The translations under genes and the position numbers were made by a program. Shown in pieces: positions 32,539 through 40,491 of a stretch of 64,000 nucleotides of DNA. A model generated the notes under the pieces. That model was given only the letters and a program-made list of their open reading frames with translations. It did not search any database and was not told the origin of the DNA. Location of the stretch: NCBI GenBank assembly GCA_035685165.1, contig DASRBI010000008.1, positions 434,001 through 498,000 of the forward strand, given 5' to 3'. The first letter of the stretch is position 1. The number at the start of each line of letters is the position of its first letter. This DNA is from DATFDN01 sp035685165. Lineage in GTDB: Bacteria; Pseudomonadota; Alphaproteobacteria; Acetobacterales; Acetobacteraceae.

Positions 32539-33897
32539 ATGATGTCACGGGCCACGGGACATTACATCTCTGCCTCCGTCTGCGCCCTGTGGCTCGCTGA
32601 GTTCGCCCTCGCCTTCGTGCTCGTCTGCGCCATGGCCGTCTCCGGCGGCGCGGCGGCGGTGCCGGAGTCTTGGCGCATCCCGGTCAGCCTGAATACCGCC
32701 AACCACGCCGCCCTGCTTGCCGTCACGCTCGGCGCCACGGCGGGAGCGATCGGCCTCTATCGCCCCGATGTCTGTCTCGCGCCGCGCCGCGCGGCCCAGC
32801 ACGCTGCGGTGGTGGCCCTGCTTGCCTTCCCGATAGCCCTCATCATCGGGTCTACGCTGCAGACGGGCCGGGTGGGCGCCTACGCGATTTGGCTGGCCAA
32901 GGTCCTGGCGGTCTGGGTGGTCGGGCTGCTGATCACGCGCTGGGCGCTGCACGTGCCTCTGACCCGTGCGCTGACGCCGCGCCGACTGGCTTCGGTGGGC
33001 GCCACGGGATCAGGCCGGCTGATGATGGCGCTGCGCTCCCGCCGCGGCGGCATGTTCGAAGTGGCGCAGGTGATCGAGCCGGGGGGCCGCACGCCGCAGC
33101 CCCAGGACCTCCGCGCCGCTCGGATCTGGGCGGTCGTCGCGCCCGACGCGACCGAGCTGGCGGATCCCGCTTGGCTGATCGACTTGCGTATGCGCGGCAT
33201 TCGGGTGCTGCACGAGGCGGGCTTTTGCGAGCAGATGTTGGGACGGGTGAGCCTCGATCTTCTGGGGCCGTCCTGGTTTCTTGAACCGGCAGGGTTCGAT
33301 TCCGGTGCGGCCTCGCTCGCCCTGAAAAGGGCCTGCGACATCGTGGTAAGCCTCGTGCTGCTCGTGATCAGTCTGCCGGTAATGGGGCTCGCAGCGCTCG
33401 CCGTCCGCATCGACAGCCCCGGCCCGATCCTCTACCGCCAGGAGCGCGTCGGGCTCGGCGGCCGCGTCTTCACGCTGCTCAAGTTCCGCAGCATGCGGGC
33501 GGATGCCGAGGAAGGGGGGCGGCCGGTGTGGGCGGCGCAAGCCGATCCCCGCGTCACGCGCGTCGGTGCCTTCATCCGTTCCACCAGGATCGACGAGCTC
33601 CCGCAGCTTTTCAACGTGCTGCGCGGGGACATGAGCCTGGTGGGCCCGCGGCCGGAGCGGCCGATGTTCGTCAACGAGCTTGCGCGCGTCATCCCCTTCT
33701 ACAATCAGCGGAACTACCTGAAGCCTGGGATCACCGGCTGGGCACAGGTCAATTATCCCTATGGGGCCTCGGTCGAGGATGCCCGCGAGAAGCTGTCGTA
33801 CGATCTCTATTATCTGCGCTACCGCAGCCTGCTGTTCGACCTGTTCATCCTCGCGGCCACGGTGCGCGTAATCCTGTTCCGCGAAGGGGCCCGTTAG
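32539..33897 (+). CDS. XrtA-system sugar-phosphate transferase, TIGR03013-like (452 aa)
   Basis: A polyprenyl-phosphate sugar-1-phosphate transferase that starts building the repeat unit on undecaprenyl phosphate. Four or five membrane helices fill residues 1-145. A central domain follows, then another membrane helix at DIVVSLVLLVISLPVMGLAA. The catalytic region has the family blocks GPILYRQERVGLGGRVF, KFRSMRADAE, RSTRIDELPQLFNVLRGDMS and LVGPRPERP. The adjacent exosortase locus fits this assignment. ATG codons at 32539 and 32542 are both possible starts. Confidence 0.92.
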   Translation: MMSRATGHYISASVCALWLAEFALAFVLVCAMAVSGGAAAVPESWRIPVSLNTANHAALLAVTLGATAGAIGLYRPDVCLAPRRAAQHAAVVALLAFPIALIIGSTLQTGRVGAYAIWLAKVLAVWVVGLLITRWALHVPLTRALTPRRLASVGATGSGRLMMALRSRRGGMFEVAQVIEPGGRTPQPQDLRAARIWAVVAPDATELADPAWLIDLRMRGIRVLHEAGFCEQMLGRVSLDLLGPSWFLEPAGFDSGAASLALKRACDIVVSLVLLVISLPVMGLAALAVRIDSPGPILYRQERVGLGGRVFTLLKFRSMRADAEEGGRPVWAAQADPRVTRVGAFIRSTRIDELPQLFNVLRGDMSLVGPRPERPMFVNELARVIPFYNQRNYLKPGITGWAQVNYPYGASVEDAREKLSYDLYYLRYRSLLFDLFILAATVRVILFREGAR

Positions 33898-33989
33898 CCC
33901 GCGTTCGCTTCTCGCCGCGCCGCCGGAGCGGCTTATTGAAATCGGCCCCGCCCGCCAGCATATCGCCGCCCGCTAACAGGAGGGCAACG

Positions 33990-35819
33990 GTGGACGGAGG
34001 CATTCAGGCGGAGAGGTTGGAATTCGGTGCCGAGGTCGGTCGGCTGCTCGACCTCGTGGTCCATTCGCTTTACTCTGAGCGCGAGATCTTCCTGCGCGAA
34101 CTGGTGGCCAATGCGGCCGATGCGATCGATCGCCGCCGCTTCGAGGCATTGACCGATCCGGCGCTGGCCCTGCCGCCCGAGCCCAGGGTCCGCATCGTGC
34201 CCGACAAGGGCGCTCGCACGCTCCTGGTCGCGGACGACGGCATCGGCATGACGCGTCAGGAGATGATCGAAAACCTCGGCACCATCGCCCGTTCGGGGAC
34301 ACGCGCCTTCGGCGAGAAGCTGGCCGAGGCACGCCCCGAGGACCGTCCGGCCCTGATCGGGCAATTCGGGGTCGGGTTTTACTCCGCCTTCATGGTGGCC
34401 GAGCGTGTCGAGGTAGTCTCGCGCCGGGCAGGGTCGGACAGCGCCCATTCTTGGACCTCGGACGGCGGCGGCGCGTTCACGATCGGCCCAGCCGAGCGTG
34501 AGCAGGCCGGCACCGACGTCATTTTGCACCTTCGCGCCGACGCCGACGAGTTCCTCGATCCGACGCGTCTCGAGGGGATCGTCCGCAAATGGGCCGACCA
34601 TATCACAATCCCGGTCGTCATCGCCCGGGACGGCAAAGAGCTGCCAGCGAACGAGGGAACCGCGCTATGGCGCAAGCCGCGCGGCGAGGTCGCCGAAAAG
34701 GCTTATGCTGAATTCTACCGTCGCCTCGGCCATATCTTCGACGAACCGTGGGCGACGCTCCACTGGCGCGCCGAGGGAACGCTCGAGTTTTTCGCCCTGC
34801 TGTTTATCCCCGGTGCTCGTCCGTTCGACTTCCTCGACCGTGAGCGCGAATCCCGCGTGCGACTGCATGTGCGCCGGCTGTTCATCACGGACCGGGCGGA
34901 GCTTCTGCCGGGCTGGCTCCGCTTCGTCGAAGGCGTGGTCGACACGGAGGATTTGCCGCTGAACGTCTCGCGCGAGATGCTGCAAACCACCCCGGTGCTC
35001 GGGCGCATCCGCAAGGCCCTGATCGGCCGCGTGCTTGCCGAACTGAAGACCCGGGCAAAAGAAGCCCAGTCGTACGCCAAGTTCTGGGAGAATTTCGGCG
35101 CCGTGCTGAAGGAGGGGGTCTGGGAGGATCCCGAGTATCGAAACGAGCTCGCCGGCCTGCTGCGGTTCCGTTCCTCGGCTCAGGACGGATGGGTCTCGCT
35201 CGCGGAGTATGTCGGGCGGATGCAGAGCGGACAGGAGGCGATCTACACGCTTGCGGGCGACGATGCGGAGGCGCTGCGGACCTCGCCGCAGCTTGAGGGT
35301 TTCAGGGCCAAAGGGATCGAGGTGCTGCTGCTTGCGGACGCGATCGATGCCTTTTGGCCCGATCGGCTGGCGAGCTTCGAGGGCAAGCCGATCCGCAGCG
35401 TCACCCAGTCGGCGCCCGAGCTCGAGACCGGCGCCGACCTGCCGGACGTCTCCGTGCTCACGACCGCGCTCAAAGCCGCGCTTGCCGGCAAGGTGGCCGA
35501 TGTGCGGGCAACCGCCCGACTAACCGACAGCGCCGTGGTTCTATCGGCCTCCGACAAAGGCCCCGATCTGCAGATGCAGCGCCTGCTGCGTCGGACCGGG
35601 CGCGGCGGGCCGCAGTCGCTTCCCGTGCTCGAAGTCAATCCGCGGCACAAGCTGATCGCCGCTCTGGCGGAGCGTTCACCGGACAAGGAGGGGGTCGCAG
35701 AGGCGGCCGCAACCCTCCTTGATCTCGCGCGGGTGCAGGAAGGTGAGCTTCCCGCCGATCCCGCCGGGTTTACCCGGCGGGTGACCGATCTGCTGACACG
35801 CGGCCTTGCGCCTAGCTAG
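33990..35819 (+). CDS. htpG: Molecular chaperone HtpG (609 aa)
   Basis: The bacterial HSP90. The N-terminal ATPase domain has LYSEREIFLRELVANAADAI, DDGIGMTRQEM and GQFGVGFYSAFMVA, the conserved ATP-binding blocks. The middle domain contains LPLNVSREMLQ, with the arginine used in ATP hydrolysis, and the C-terminal dimerisation domain is complete. The GTG at 33990 has AGGAGG six to seven bases upstream and gives the usual N-terminus. It lies between the exosortase locus and an orphan binding protein, with no obvious link to either. Confidence 0.95.
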   Translation: MDGGIQAERLEFGAEVGRLLDLVVHSLYSEREIFLRELVANAADAIDRRRFEALTDPALALPPEPRVRIVPDKGARTLLVADDGIGMTRQEMIENLGTIARSGTRAFGEKLAEARPEDRPALIGQFGVGFYSAFMVAERVEVVSRRAGSDSAHSWTSDGGGAFTIGPAEREQAGTDVILHLRADADEFLDPTRLEGIVRKWADHITIPVVIARDGKELPANEGTALWRKPRGEVAEKAYAEFYRRLGHIFDEPWATLHWRAEGTLEFFALLFIPGARPFDFLDRERESRVRLHVRRLFITDRAELLPGWLRFVEGVVDTEDLPLNVSREMLQTTPVLGRIRKALIGRVLAELKTRAKEAQSYAKFWENFGAVLKEGVWEDPEYRNELAGLLRFRSSAQDGWVSLAEYVGRMQSGQEAIYTLAGDDAEALRTSPQLEGFRAKGIEVLLLADAIDAFWPDRLASFEGKPIRSVTQSAPELETGADLPDVSVLTTALKAALAGKVADVRATARLTDSAVVLSASDKGPDLQMQRLLRRTGRGGPQSLPVLEVNPRHKLIAALAERSPDKEGVAEAAATLLDLARVQEGELPADPAGFTRRVTDLLTRGLAPS

Positions 35820-35897
35820 GCGGGCTGGTTCGAGCGACAGCTCAACCGGCCGGTTCCTGGCCTTGTTCTGCGGACCGTCGTTCGGGGCGACCGGATC

Positions 35898-35912
35898 GGC
35901 TTCGCCGAAGCC
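35898..35912 (+). terminator. Small hairpin after htpG
   Basis: GGCTTC GCC GAAGCC forms a 6-bp stem about 80 bases after the htpG stop, with TTCGCC behind it. It may contribute to ending the transcript, but no T-run follows. The rest of the 35820-36098 gap shows no gene. Confidence 0.3.
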
Positions 35913-36098
35913 TTCGCCTCGACCAGATCCGGGTTCACGCCACTGGCAAAGGATCCGCTTGCCCCGGGCGGCCATCTGCCAGCTCCCCGCGCTATGTGAT
36001 TTCGACGGAGTGAGCCGCGGGATCGGAGATCGAAGGTCGCTCCGAGACAGCGACGCGTGTTAGGAGCGGCCAGCGAACCAAGAGCACAGGGGGGTGCC

Positions 36099-36947
36099 AT
36101 GGCGAACAGGATCGGGCGGCGGATGCTGGCGGCGGGCGGGGCGGCACTGCTGCCTGCGGCGGGGCTCGTCGCTTCGGCGCGCGCGCAAGGAGCCGGGGAA
36201 AGCACACTCGACCGCATCCGGCGGACCAAGACCTTGCGGATCGCCGCGCTGCCGGGCGAGCTGCCGTACTTTCAGAAGGACATCAGCTCCGGTGCCTGGA
36301 GCGGGGCGGCGATCGAGATGGCGAACAGCATTGCCAAGCTGCTTGATGCCAAGCTCGAATACACCGAGGCCACGTATGGCACCTCCGTGCTCGATGTGCA
36401 GACCGGCAAAATCGATCTCGCCTTCGCCCTCAATCCGACGCCCGAGCGAGCGCTTGCGGTGCGGTTCACCCACCCGATGTTAATCCACCCATTCGGCTGC
36501 CTCGCCAAACCTGGGCTCGAGCCCAAGACCTGGGCCGACATCAACAAGCCCGACATCCGCATCGCGTTCGATATCGGCTCGTTGCACGAGACGGTTGCCA
36601 AGCGGTTCGCGCCGAACGCCCAGCATGTCGGCTTCCCCAACCGTGATCAGGCATTGCTTGCGCTCCAGGCGGGAAGGGCGGACGTCGATATCCTAGCCGC
36701 GTTGCTCGGCTTATCGGCCACGGCGAAGAACCCTAGCCTCGGACATTGGGATCTGCTGCAGCAGCCCACGGTCGCACTGCCGAGCTCGCTCGCATGCCAG
36801 TACGAGGCGGATACCCGCTTCGTGGACATGCTGAACGCCTGGCTCGACTTCAACCGCGGCATCGGCCAGTTGCGGGAGTGGCTGATCGACGGGTTGGAGC
36901 TGGAAGGCGTGAAGCGCGACCAGATCCCGCCGGAGCTGACGTTCTAA
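36099..36947 (+). CDS. Family 3 solute-binding protein, orphan (282 aa)
   Basis: A periplasmic binding protein of the polar amino acid type. The signal has twin arginines (ANRIGRRMLAAGGAALLPAA), so Tat export is possible, with cleavage near ARAQ. The mature protein starts LDRIRRTKTLRIAALPGELP, then the lobe motifs GAWSGAAIEMANSIAKLL and the LDVQTGKIDLAFA segment. The ligand-binding Arg region (TPERALAVRFTHP) is present. No permease or ATPase gene is adjacent, so it may use transporters encoded elsewhere or have a sensing role. Confidence 0.85.
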   Translation: MANRIGRRMLAAGGAALLPAAGLVASARAQGAGESTLDRIRRTKTLRIAALPGELPYFQKDISSGAWSGAAIEMANSIAKLLDAKLEYTEATYGTSVLDVQTGKIDLAFALNPTPERALAVRFTHPMLIHPFGCLAKPGLEPKTWADINKPDIRIAFDIGSLHETVAKRFAPNAQHVGFPNRDQALLALQAGRADVDILAALLGLSATAKNPSLGHWDLLQQPTVALPSSLACQYEADTRFVDMLNAWLDFNRGIGQLREWLIDGLELEGVKRDQIPPELTF

Positions 36948-36957
36948 GCGAGCCGGG

Positions 36958-37176
36958 CTAAAGGTCGGCGAGGCGTACCCAGGCGCCGACCACCAAGGCA
37001 AAGGCGAGGCCGCCAGCGATCGCCGCCCATCCCGGAAAGCCGCCTGCGAGCTCGAAGGCGACCAGCAGCCAAAGGATCAGGCAGCCGAGCGCGATGGCAA
37101 TCCCCCCGACCAGCGACGCAATGCTGCGCTTGACCGGCGGGGCCCGCCCGCGCACGCCTGTGCTCCTCGCGCTCAC
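36958..37176 (-). CDS. Small two-helix membrane protein (72 aa)
   Basis: Not recognised. A basic N-terminus (ARSTGVRGRAPPVKR) is followed by two hydrophobic helices (IASLVGGIAIALGCLILWL and GWAAIAGGLAFALVVGAWV). It starts with GTG at 37176, which overlaps the stop of the hydroxylase gene (GTGA), so it is translationally coupled and may be a partner or anchor for that membrane enzyme. It ends 10 bases from the convergent binding-protein gene. Confidence 0.65.
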   Translation of the reverse strand: MSARSTGVRGRAPPVKRSIASLVGGIAIALGCLILWLLVAFELAGGFPGWAAIAGGLAFALVVGAWVRLADL

Positions 37177-37934
37177 TCCGCCGCCATCGCCGCGGCAGCG
37201 TCCCGCGCCGCTCCGCCGCGTCGCTTGGACGGGATCGGCTTCACGAAGCGGGTGTCGTAGCCGTTAAACAAATGACCGAGCAGGCCACGGTCGAGGTCGC
37301 TCGTGCCGAACAGCCAGTCTGCGAACGGGTAAGTCAGGTTCATGTTCTTCGTCATCATGATCGCGGTATCGTGGTGCGCGATATGATGGCGGCGGATCGT
37401 ATTCATGAACGGGATGTGGCGGACAATGCGGTCGTCGGGCACGTGGCAGCCCCAGTGGAAGAATTCGTAGTTCATGTACATGCCGGTGGTTGTGCAGATC
37501 AGTAGCCACGCAGCATTCGACGACCAAATCGCATTCAGCACCGCCGCACCGACCGCCGACATGGCGAGGAAGGTGATGAACGCATAAGGCGGGAAGAACA
37601 CGATGCGATAATCGCGCGTGCTCTCGTGACAGGGCGCTTCCTGGGTGAAGAACTGATGGTGCGCGAGCGTGTGCCGCTTGTAGATCCCCATCAGACCCTT
37701 GCGCGGCCGGTGCATGATCTGAGCGTGCAGGAACCACTCGAAGATGTTGCAGAGCACGGCGACCCCCGGCACCACCAGCCACTCGGCCCAGGTCGGGCCA
37801 TGGATGTGGCGGATGGCGACGAACAGCATTGCGCCACCGATCAAATAGATCAGCCCGACGTGCAGCAGCCCCGAATAGGCGGGTGCGATCCGCTCCCGGT
37901 AGGCGGCGCGGAAGGCGGCCTGGCGTGGCGACAT
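37173..37934 (-). CDS. Fatty acid hydroxylase/sterol desaturase family membrane protein (253 aa)
   Basis: An integral membrane di-iron oxygenase. Three histidine clusters appear in order: FEWFLHAQIMH, KRHTLAHHQFF and the HHIAHHDT segment near residue 200. Between them lie four or more membrane helices. Such enzymes add a hydroxyl or double bond to lipids, sterols or carotenoid-like substrates, so the target here is not certain. A short 2-TM protein is coupled behind it. A strong promoter with a palindrome (37967-37993) lies in front, overlapping the end of a GntR regulator gene. Confidence 0.87.
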   Translation of the reverse strand: MSPRQAAFRAAYRERIAPAYSGLLHVGLIYLIGGAMLFVAIRHIHGPTWAEWLVVPGVAVLCNIFEWFLHAQIMHRPRKGLMGIYKRHTLAHHQFFTQEAPCHESTRDYRIVFFPPYAFITFLAMSAVGAAVLNAIWSSNAAWLLICTTTGMYMNYEFFHWGCHVPDDRIVRHIPFMNTIRRHHIAHHDTAIMMTKNMNLTYPFADWLFGTSDLDRGLLGHLFNGYDTRFVKPIPSKRRGGAARDAAAAMAAE

Positions 37935-37966
37935 GGCTAAAGGCTCCCTCGCAGGATCGCTGCCGC

Positions 37967-37993
37967 CTAATATATCACTGACATATCTGTCAA
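37967..37993 (-). promoter_or_regulatory. Promoter with TGACA-N4-TGTCA operator before the hydroxylase gene
   Basis: On the minus strand TTGACA (37993-37988), a 15-base spacer and TATTAG (37972-37967) form a good promoter about 33 bases before the hydroxylase ATG. The perfect palindrome TGACA TATC TGTCA (37979-37992) overlaps the -35 box, where a bound repressor would block polymerase. It also overlaps the stop codon of the GntR gene. Confidence 0.55.
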
Positions 37994-38664
37994 GGGCCGG
38001 AGCCCGTCACGGTCCGGCGCGTAACATCCTGGATGTAATCGAGCAGCGCGTCGGACGCGTGCGCCGCCGCCTCGGGCTCTCCTTCCGCCACGCGGCGCGC
38101 CACCTCGGCGTGCAGCCGGGCGGCGAGCGGCAGGTCGGCGACTTGCTTATAATGATAGTACCAGAACCGGCGGGAAAGGCCGTTCATCAAGCCCATCGCG
38201 GCGGCGGCGAACTCGTTACCGGCAGCCTCAAGCATCTTCAGGTTGAAGGCGCGGTCGAGGCGCATGAAGGCGAGGTCGTCGTTTTCTTCCGCGGCCTTTT
38301 CCATTCCCTCGGCGATGCGCCTGAACTTCTGTCGGTCCGCATCGCTCGCGTGCCGGGCGGCGGAGCGGGCGAGCAAGCGCTCCAGTTCGCGGCGCACCTC
38401 GATCAGCCGGAGTTGGCTTGCGACCTCGATCTCGGAAACGACAATCCCCCGTCGGGGCAGGATCTGCACCAGCCGCTCGCGCGCCAGCCGTTGCAGCGCC
38501 TCGCGCACCGGCGTGCGCCCGAGCCCGAGGCGCTGGCTGAGGAGAGCCTCGGAAACCACGGTGCCCGGCGCGATTTGGAGTGTCACGATCTCCTCCTCCA
38601 GCGCGCGGTAGGCGCGCTCGGTGAGCGACTCGCCTCCGGTTTCCTGTTGAACCGCGTCAGGCAT
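37990..38664 (-). CDS. GntR-family regulator, FCD subfamily (224 aa)
   Basis: A ligand-responsive transcription factor. The winged helix spans about residues 12-78 (SLTERAYRALEEEIVTLQI, then LGLGRTPVREALQRLA and VQILPRRGIVVSEI). The helical FCD ligand domain has metal-binding-type residues, with FMRLDRAFNLKMLEAAGN and SRRFWYYHYKQ. Its start overlaps the stop of the alcohol dehydrogenase gene by eight bases, so it is in that transcript and may control it. It is also a candidate for the palindrome in front of the hydroxylase gene. Confidence 0.88.
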   Translation of the reverse strand: MPDAVQQETGGESLTERAYRALEEEIVTLQIAPGTVVSEALLSQRLGLGRTPVREALQRLARERLVQILPRRGIVVSEIEVASQLRLIEVRRELERLLARSAARHASDADRQKFRRIAEGMEKAAEENDDLAFMRLDRAFNLKMLEAAGNEFAAAAMGLMNGLSRRFWYYHYKQVADLPLAARLHAEVARRVAEGEPEAAAHASDALLDYIQDVTRRTVTGSGP

Positions 38665-39763
38665 CGAAGAGGATCACCGAGCGGATCGCCCGCCCGGCCT
38701 TCAGGTCGGCGAAACCCTGGTTGATCGCGTCGAGCCGGATGCGATTGGTGATCAGCTCGTCGAGCTTCAGCATCCCTTCCATATAAGCGCGAGCGAGCAG
38801 GGGAAAATCGCGCTGCGGCCGCGCGCCGCCATAGCTCGATCGGACGATTCGCTTCTCCCCCATCAGCGCGCCCCAGCGGAATGCCACGTCCTGATCGACG
38901 CCGACCTTGCCGAGCCAGACGATCTGCCCGCCGGGCCGGCAGGCTTCGGCGGAAAGGCGGAACGCGCGTTCGTTCCCGGCGGCTTCCAGCACCACGTCGG
39001 CGCCGCGCCCGCCGGTAACGGTGCGCACCGCTTCTACCGGGTCCTCGCGGGCCGCGTTCACCGCGTCCGTCGCACCCAGGCGGCGCGCCAGCGCCAGCTT
39101 GGCGTCATCAAGATCGACGGCGACGATGCGCGCCGCGCCGCCGAGCCGCGCGCCTTGCACGGCGCTCAGGCCCACCGCGCCGCACCCGATCACCATCGCG
39201 GTGTCGCCGTAACGGAGCCCCGCGATCTTGGTCGCCGCGCCGACGCCGGTCATCACACCGCAGCCGATCAGGCAGGCGCGATCGAGCGGCATGTCGGGCG
39301 GGATCGCCACCGCGCAGGCGCTCGTGACGACGGCGTATTCGGCAAAAGCCGCCATGTAAAACATCGTCTGCACCAACCGTCCTTTCTGAGATAGACGGGT
39401 TGTGCCGTCGAACTGCACCGCCTTGGGCCCGAGCGAAACATAATCCGCGCAGAGGATCGGCTGGCCGTGCTCGCAGTAGAAGCAGTGGCCGCAATGGGGA
39501 TTCCACGACAGCACCACGCGCTCGCCGACGCGGCCGGGATCGACGCCGGGGCCGACGGCGGCGATGGTGCCGGCGGCCTCGTGGCCGAGCACGATGGGCA
39601 TCGGATAGACGAGCTGACCCTCAATCACCTCGAGATCAGTGTGGCAGAGGCCGGCCGCGCCGATGCGGACGAGCACCTCGCCCGGCTGCGGCGGCGCGAG
39701 TTCGATCGTTTCGATCCGCAGCGCCTCGCCCGGCGCGTGCAGGACGGCAGCGCGCACCTCCAT
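38657..39763 (-). CDS. Zinc-dependent alcohol dehydrogenase (368 aa)
   Basis: A medium-chain dehydrogenase of the class III-like group. The catalytic zinc ligands are Cys in LCHTDLEV, His in LGHEAAGT and a later Cys (LIGCGVMTG). The structural zinc lobe has four cysteines in CGHCFYCEHGQPILC. The NAD fold is VIGCGAVGLSAVQGARLGG, followed by VDLDDAKLALA, whose Asp favours NAD. The exact alcohol or aldehyde is unknown. It precedes the GntR gene and follows an SDR gene in the same direction. Confidence 0.9.
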   Translation of the reverse strand: MEVRAAVLHAPGEALRIETIELAPPQPGEVLVRIGAAGLCHTDLEVIEGQLVYPMPIVLGHEAAGTIAAVGPGVDPGRVGERVVLSWNPHCGHCFYCEHGQPILCADYVSLGPKAVQFDGTTRLSQKGRLVQTMFYMAAFAEYAVVTSACAVAIPPDMPLDRACLIGCGVMTGVGAATKIAGLRYGDTAMVIGCGAVGLSAVQGARLGGAARIVAVDLDDAKLALARRLGATDAVNAAREDPVEAVRTVTGGRGADVVLEAAGNERAFRLSAEACRPGGQIVWLGKVGVDQDVAFRWGALMGEKRIVRSSYGGARPQRDFPLLARAYMEGMLKLDELITNRIRLDAINQGFADLKAGRAIRSVILFDA

Positions 39764-39791
39764 CTTCGCGGTTCCTCCGACAGCGTGAAGC

Positions 39792-40490
39792 CTAGTCGAC
39801 GTAAATCATCTTGCGGGTCATGCCGCCGTCGATGACGAACTCGGCGCCGGTGACGAAGCCGCTCTCCGGACCGACCAGATAGGCGACGAGCGCCGCCACG
39901 TCATCGGCGGTGCCGACCCGTCCGGCCGGGTGCTGGGCATGGTCGCCGGGCATGAGGGGCGGACCCTTGGTGAAAATCCAGCCCGGGCTGACGCAGTTCA
40001 CCCGCACGTCGGGGCCGAGGCTGACGGCGAGCGCATGAGTAAGCGCCACCAGCCCGCCCTTCGAGGCGGAATAGGATTCGGTGTTGGGCTCCGACATGTG
40101 GGCGCGGGTGGAGGCGATCGTCACGACGCTACCGCGCGCGGCGCGGAGCATGTTTTCGGCAGCCCGGACCAGCAGGAACGTGGCGGTGAGATTGGTGCAG
40201 AGCACACGGTTCCACTCCGCGAGCGAGAGGTCCGCGAGCTTCGTGCGGATCATGATGCCGGCGTTGCTGACCAGCGCGTCGAGCCGGCCATCGGTCGCCG
40301 CGACATCGGCGATGAGCGCGGCGACCGAACCCTCGTCGGAGACATCGCACCGCGCGGCGCGCCCGCCCAGGGGCGCGGGCGCGGCGTCACGGTCGGCGGC
40401 GATAACTCGGTAGCCATCAGCGGCAAGCCGCGCCGCAACACGGGCGCCGATCCCCCGCGCCGCGCCGGTAACGAGCGCGACGGGCGCCAT
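39792..40490 (-). CDS. SDR-family oxidoreductase (232 aa)
   Basis: A short-chain dehydrogenase with cofactor motif TGAARGIGARVA, the VSNAGI motif, Ser in IASTRAHM and active-site YSASKGG. It ends in GAEFVIDGGMTRKMIYVD, typical of 3-oxoacyl-ACP reductase-like or sugar/alcohol SDRs. It lies one base after pntB and 28 bases before the zinc alcohol dehydrogenase gene. This places an NAD(P)-using enzyme beside the transhydrogenase that balances NADH and NADPH. The substrate is unknown. Confidence 0.85.
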   Translation of the reverse strand: MAPVALVTGAARGIGARVAARLAADGYRVIAADRDAAPAPLGGRAARCDVSDEGSVAALIADVAATDGRLDALVSNAGIMIRTKLADLSLAEWNRVLCTNLTATFLLVRAAENMLRAARGSVVTIASTRAHMSEPNTESYSASKGGLVALTHALAVSLGPDVRVNCVSPGWIFTKGPPLMPGDHAQHPAGRVGTADDVAALVAYLVGPESGFVTGAEFVIDGGMTRKMIYVD

Positions 40491-40491
40491 G

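Noticed and set aside
33285..33305. tRNA T-arm-like GGTTCGATTCC
   Set aside because: It lies inside the glycosyltransferase gene, and no acceptor stem or anticodon arm can be built around it.
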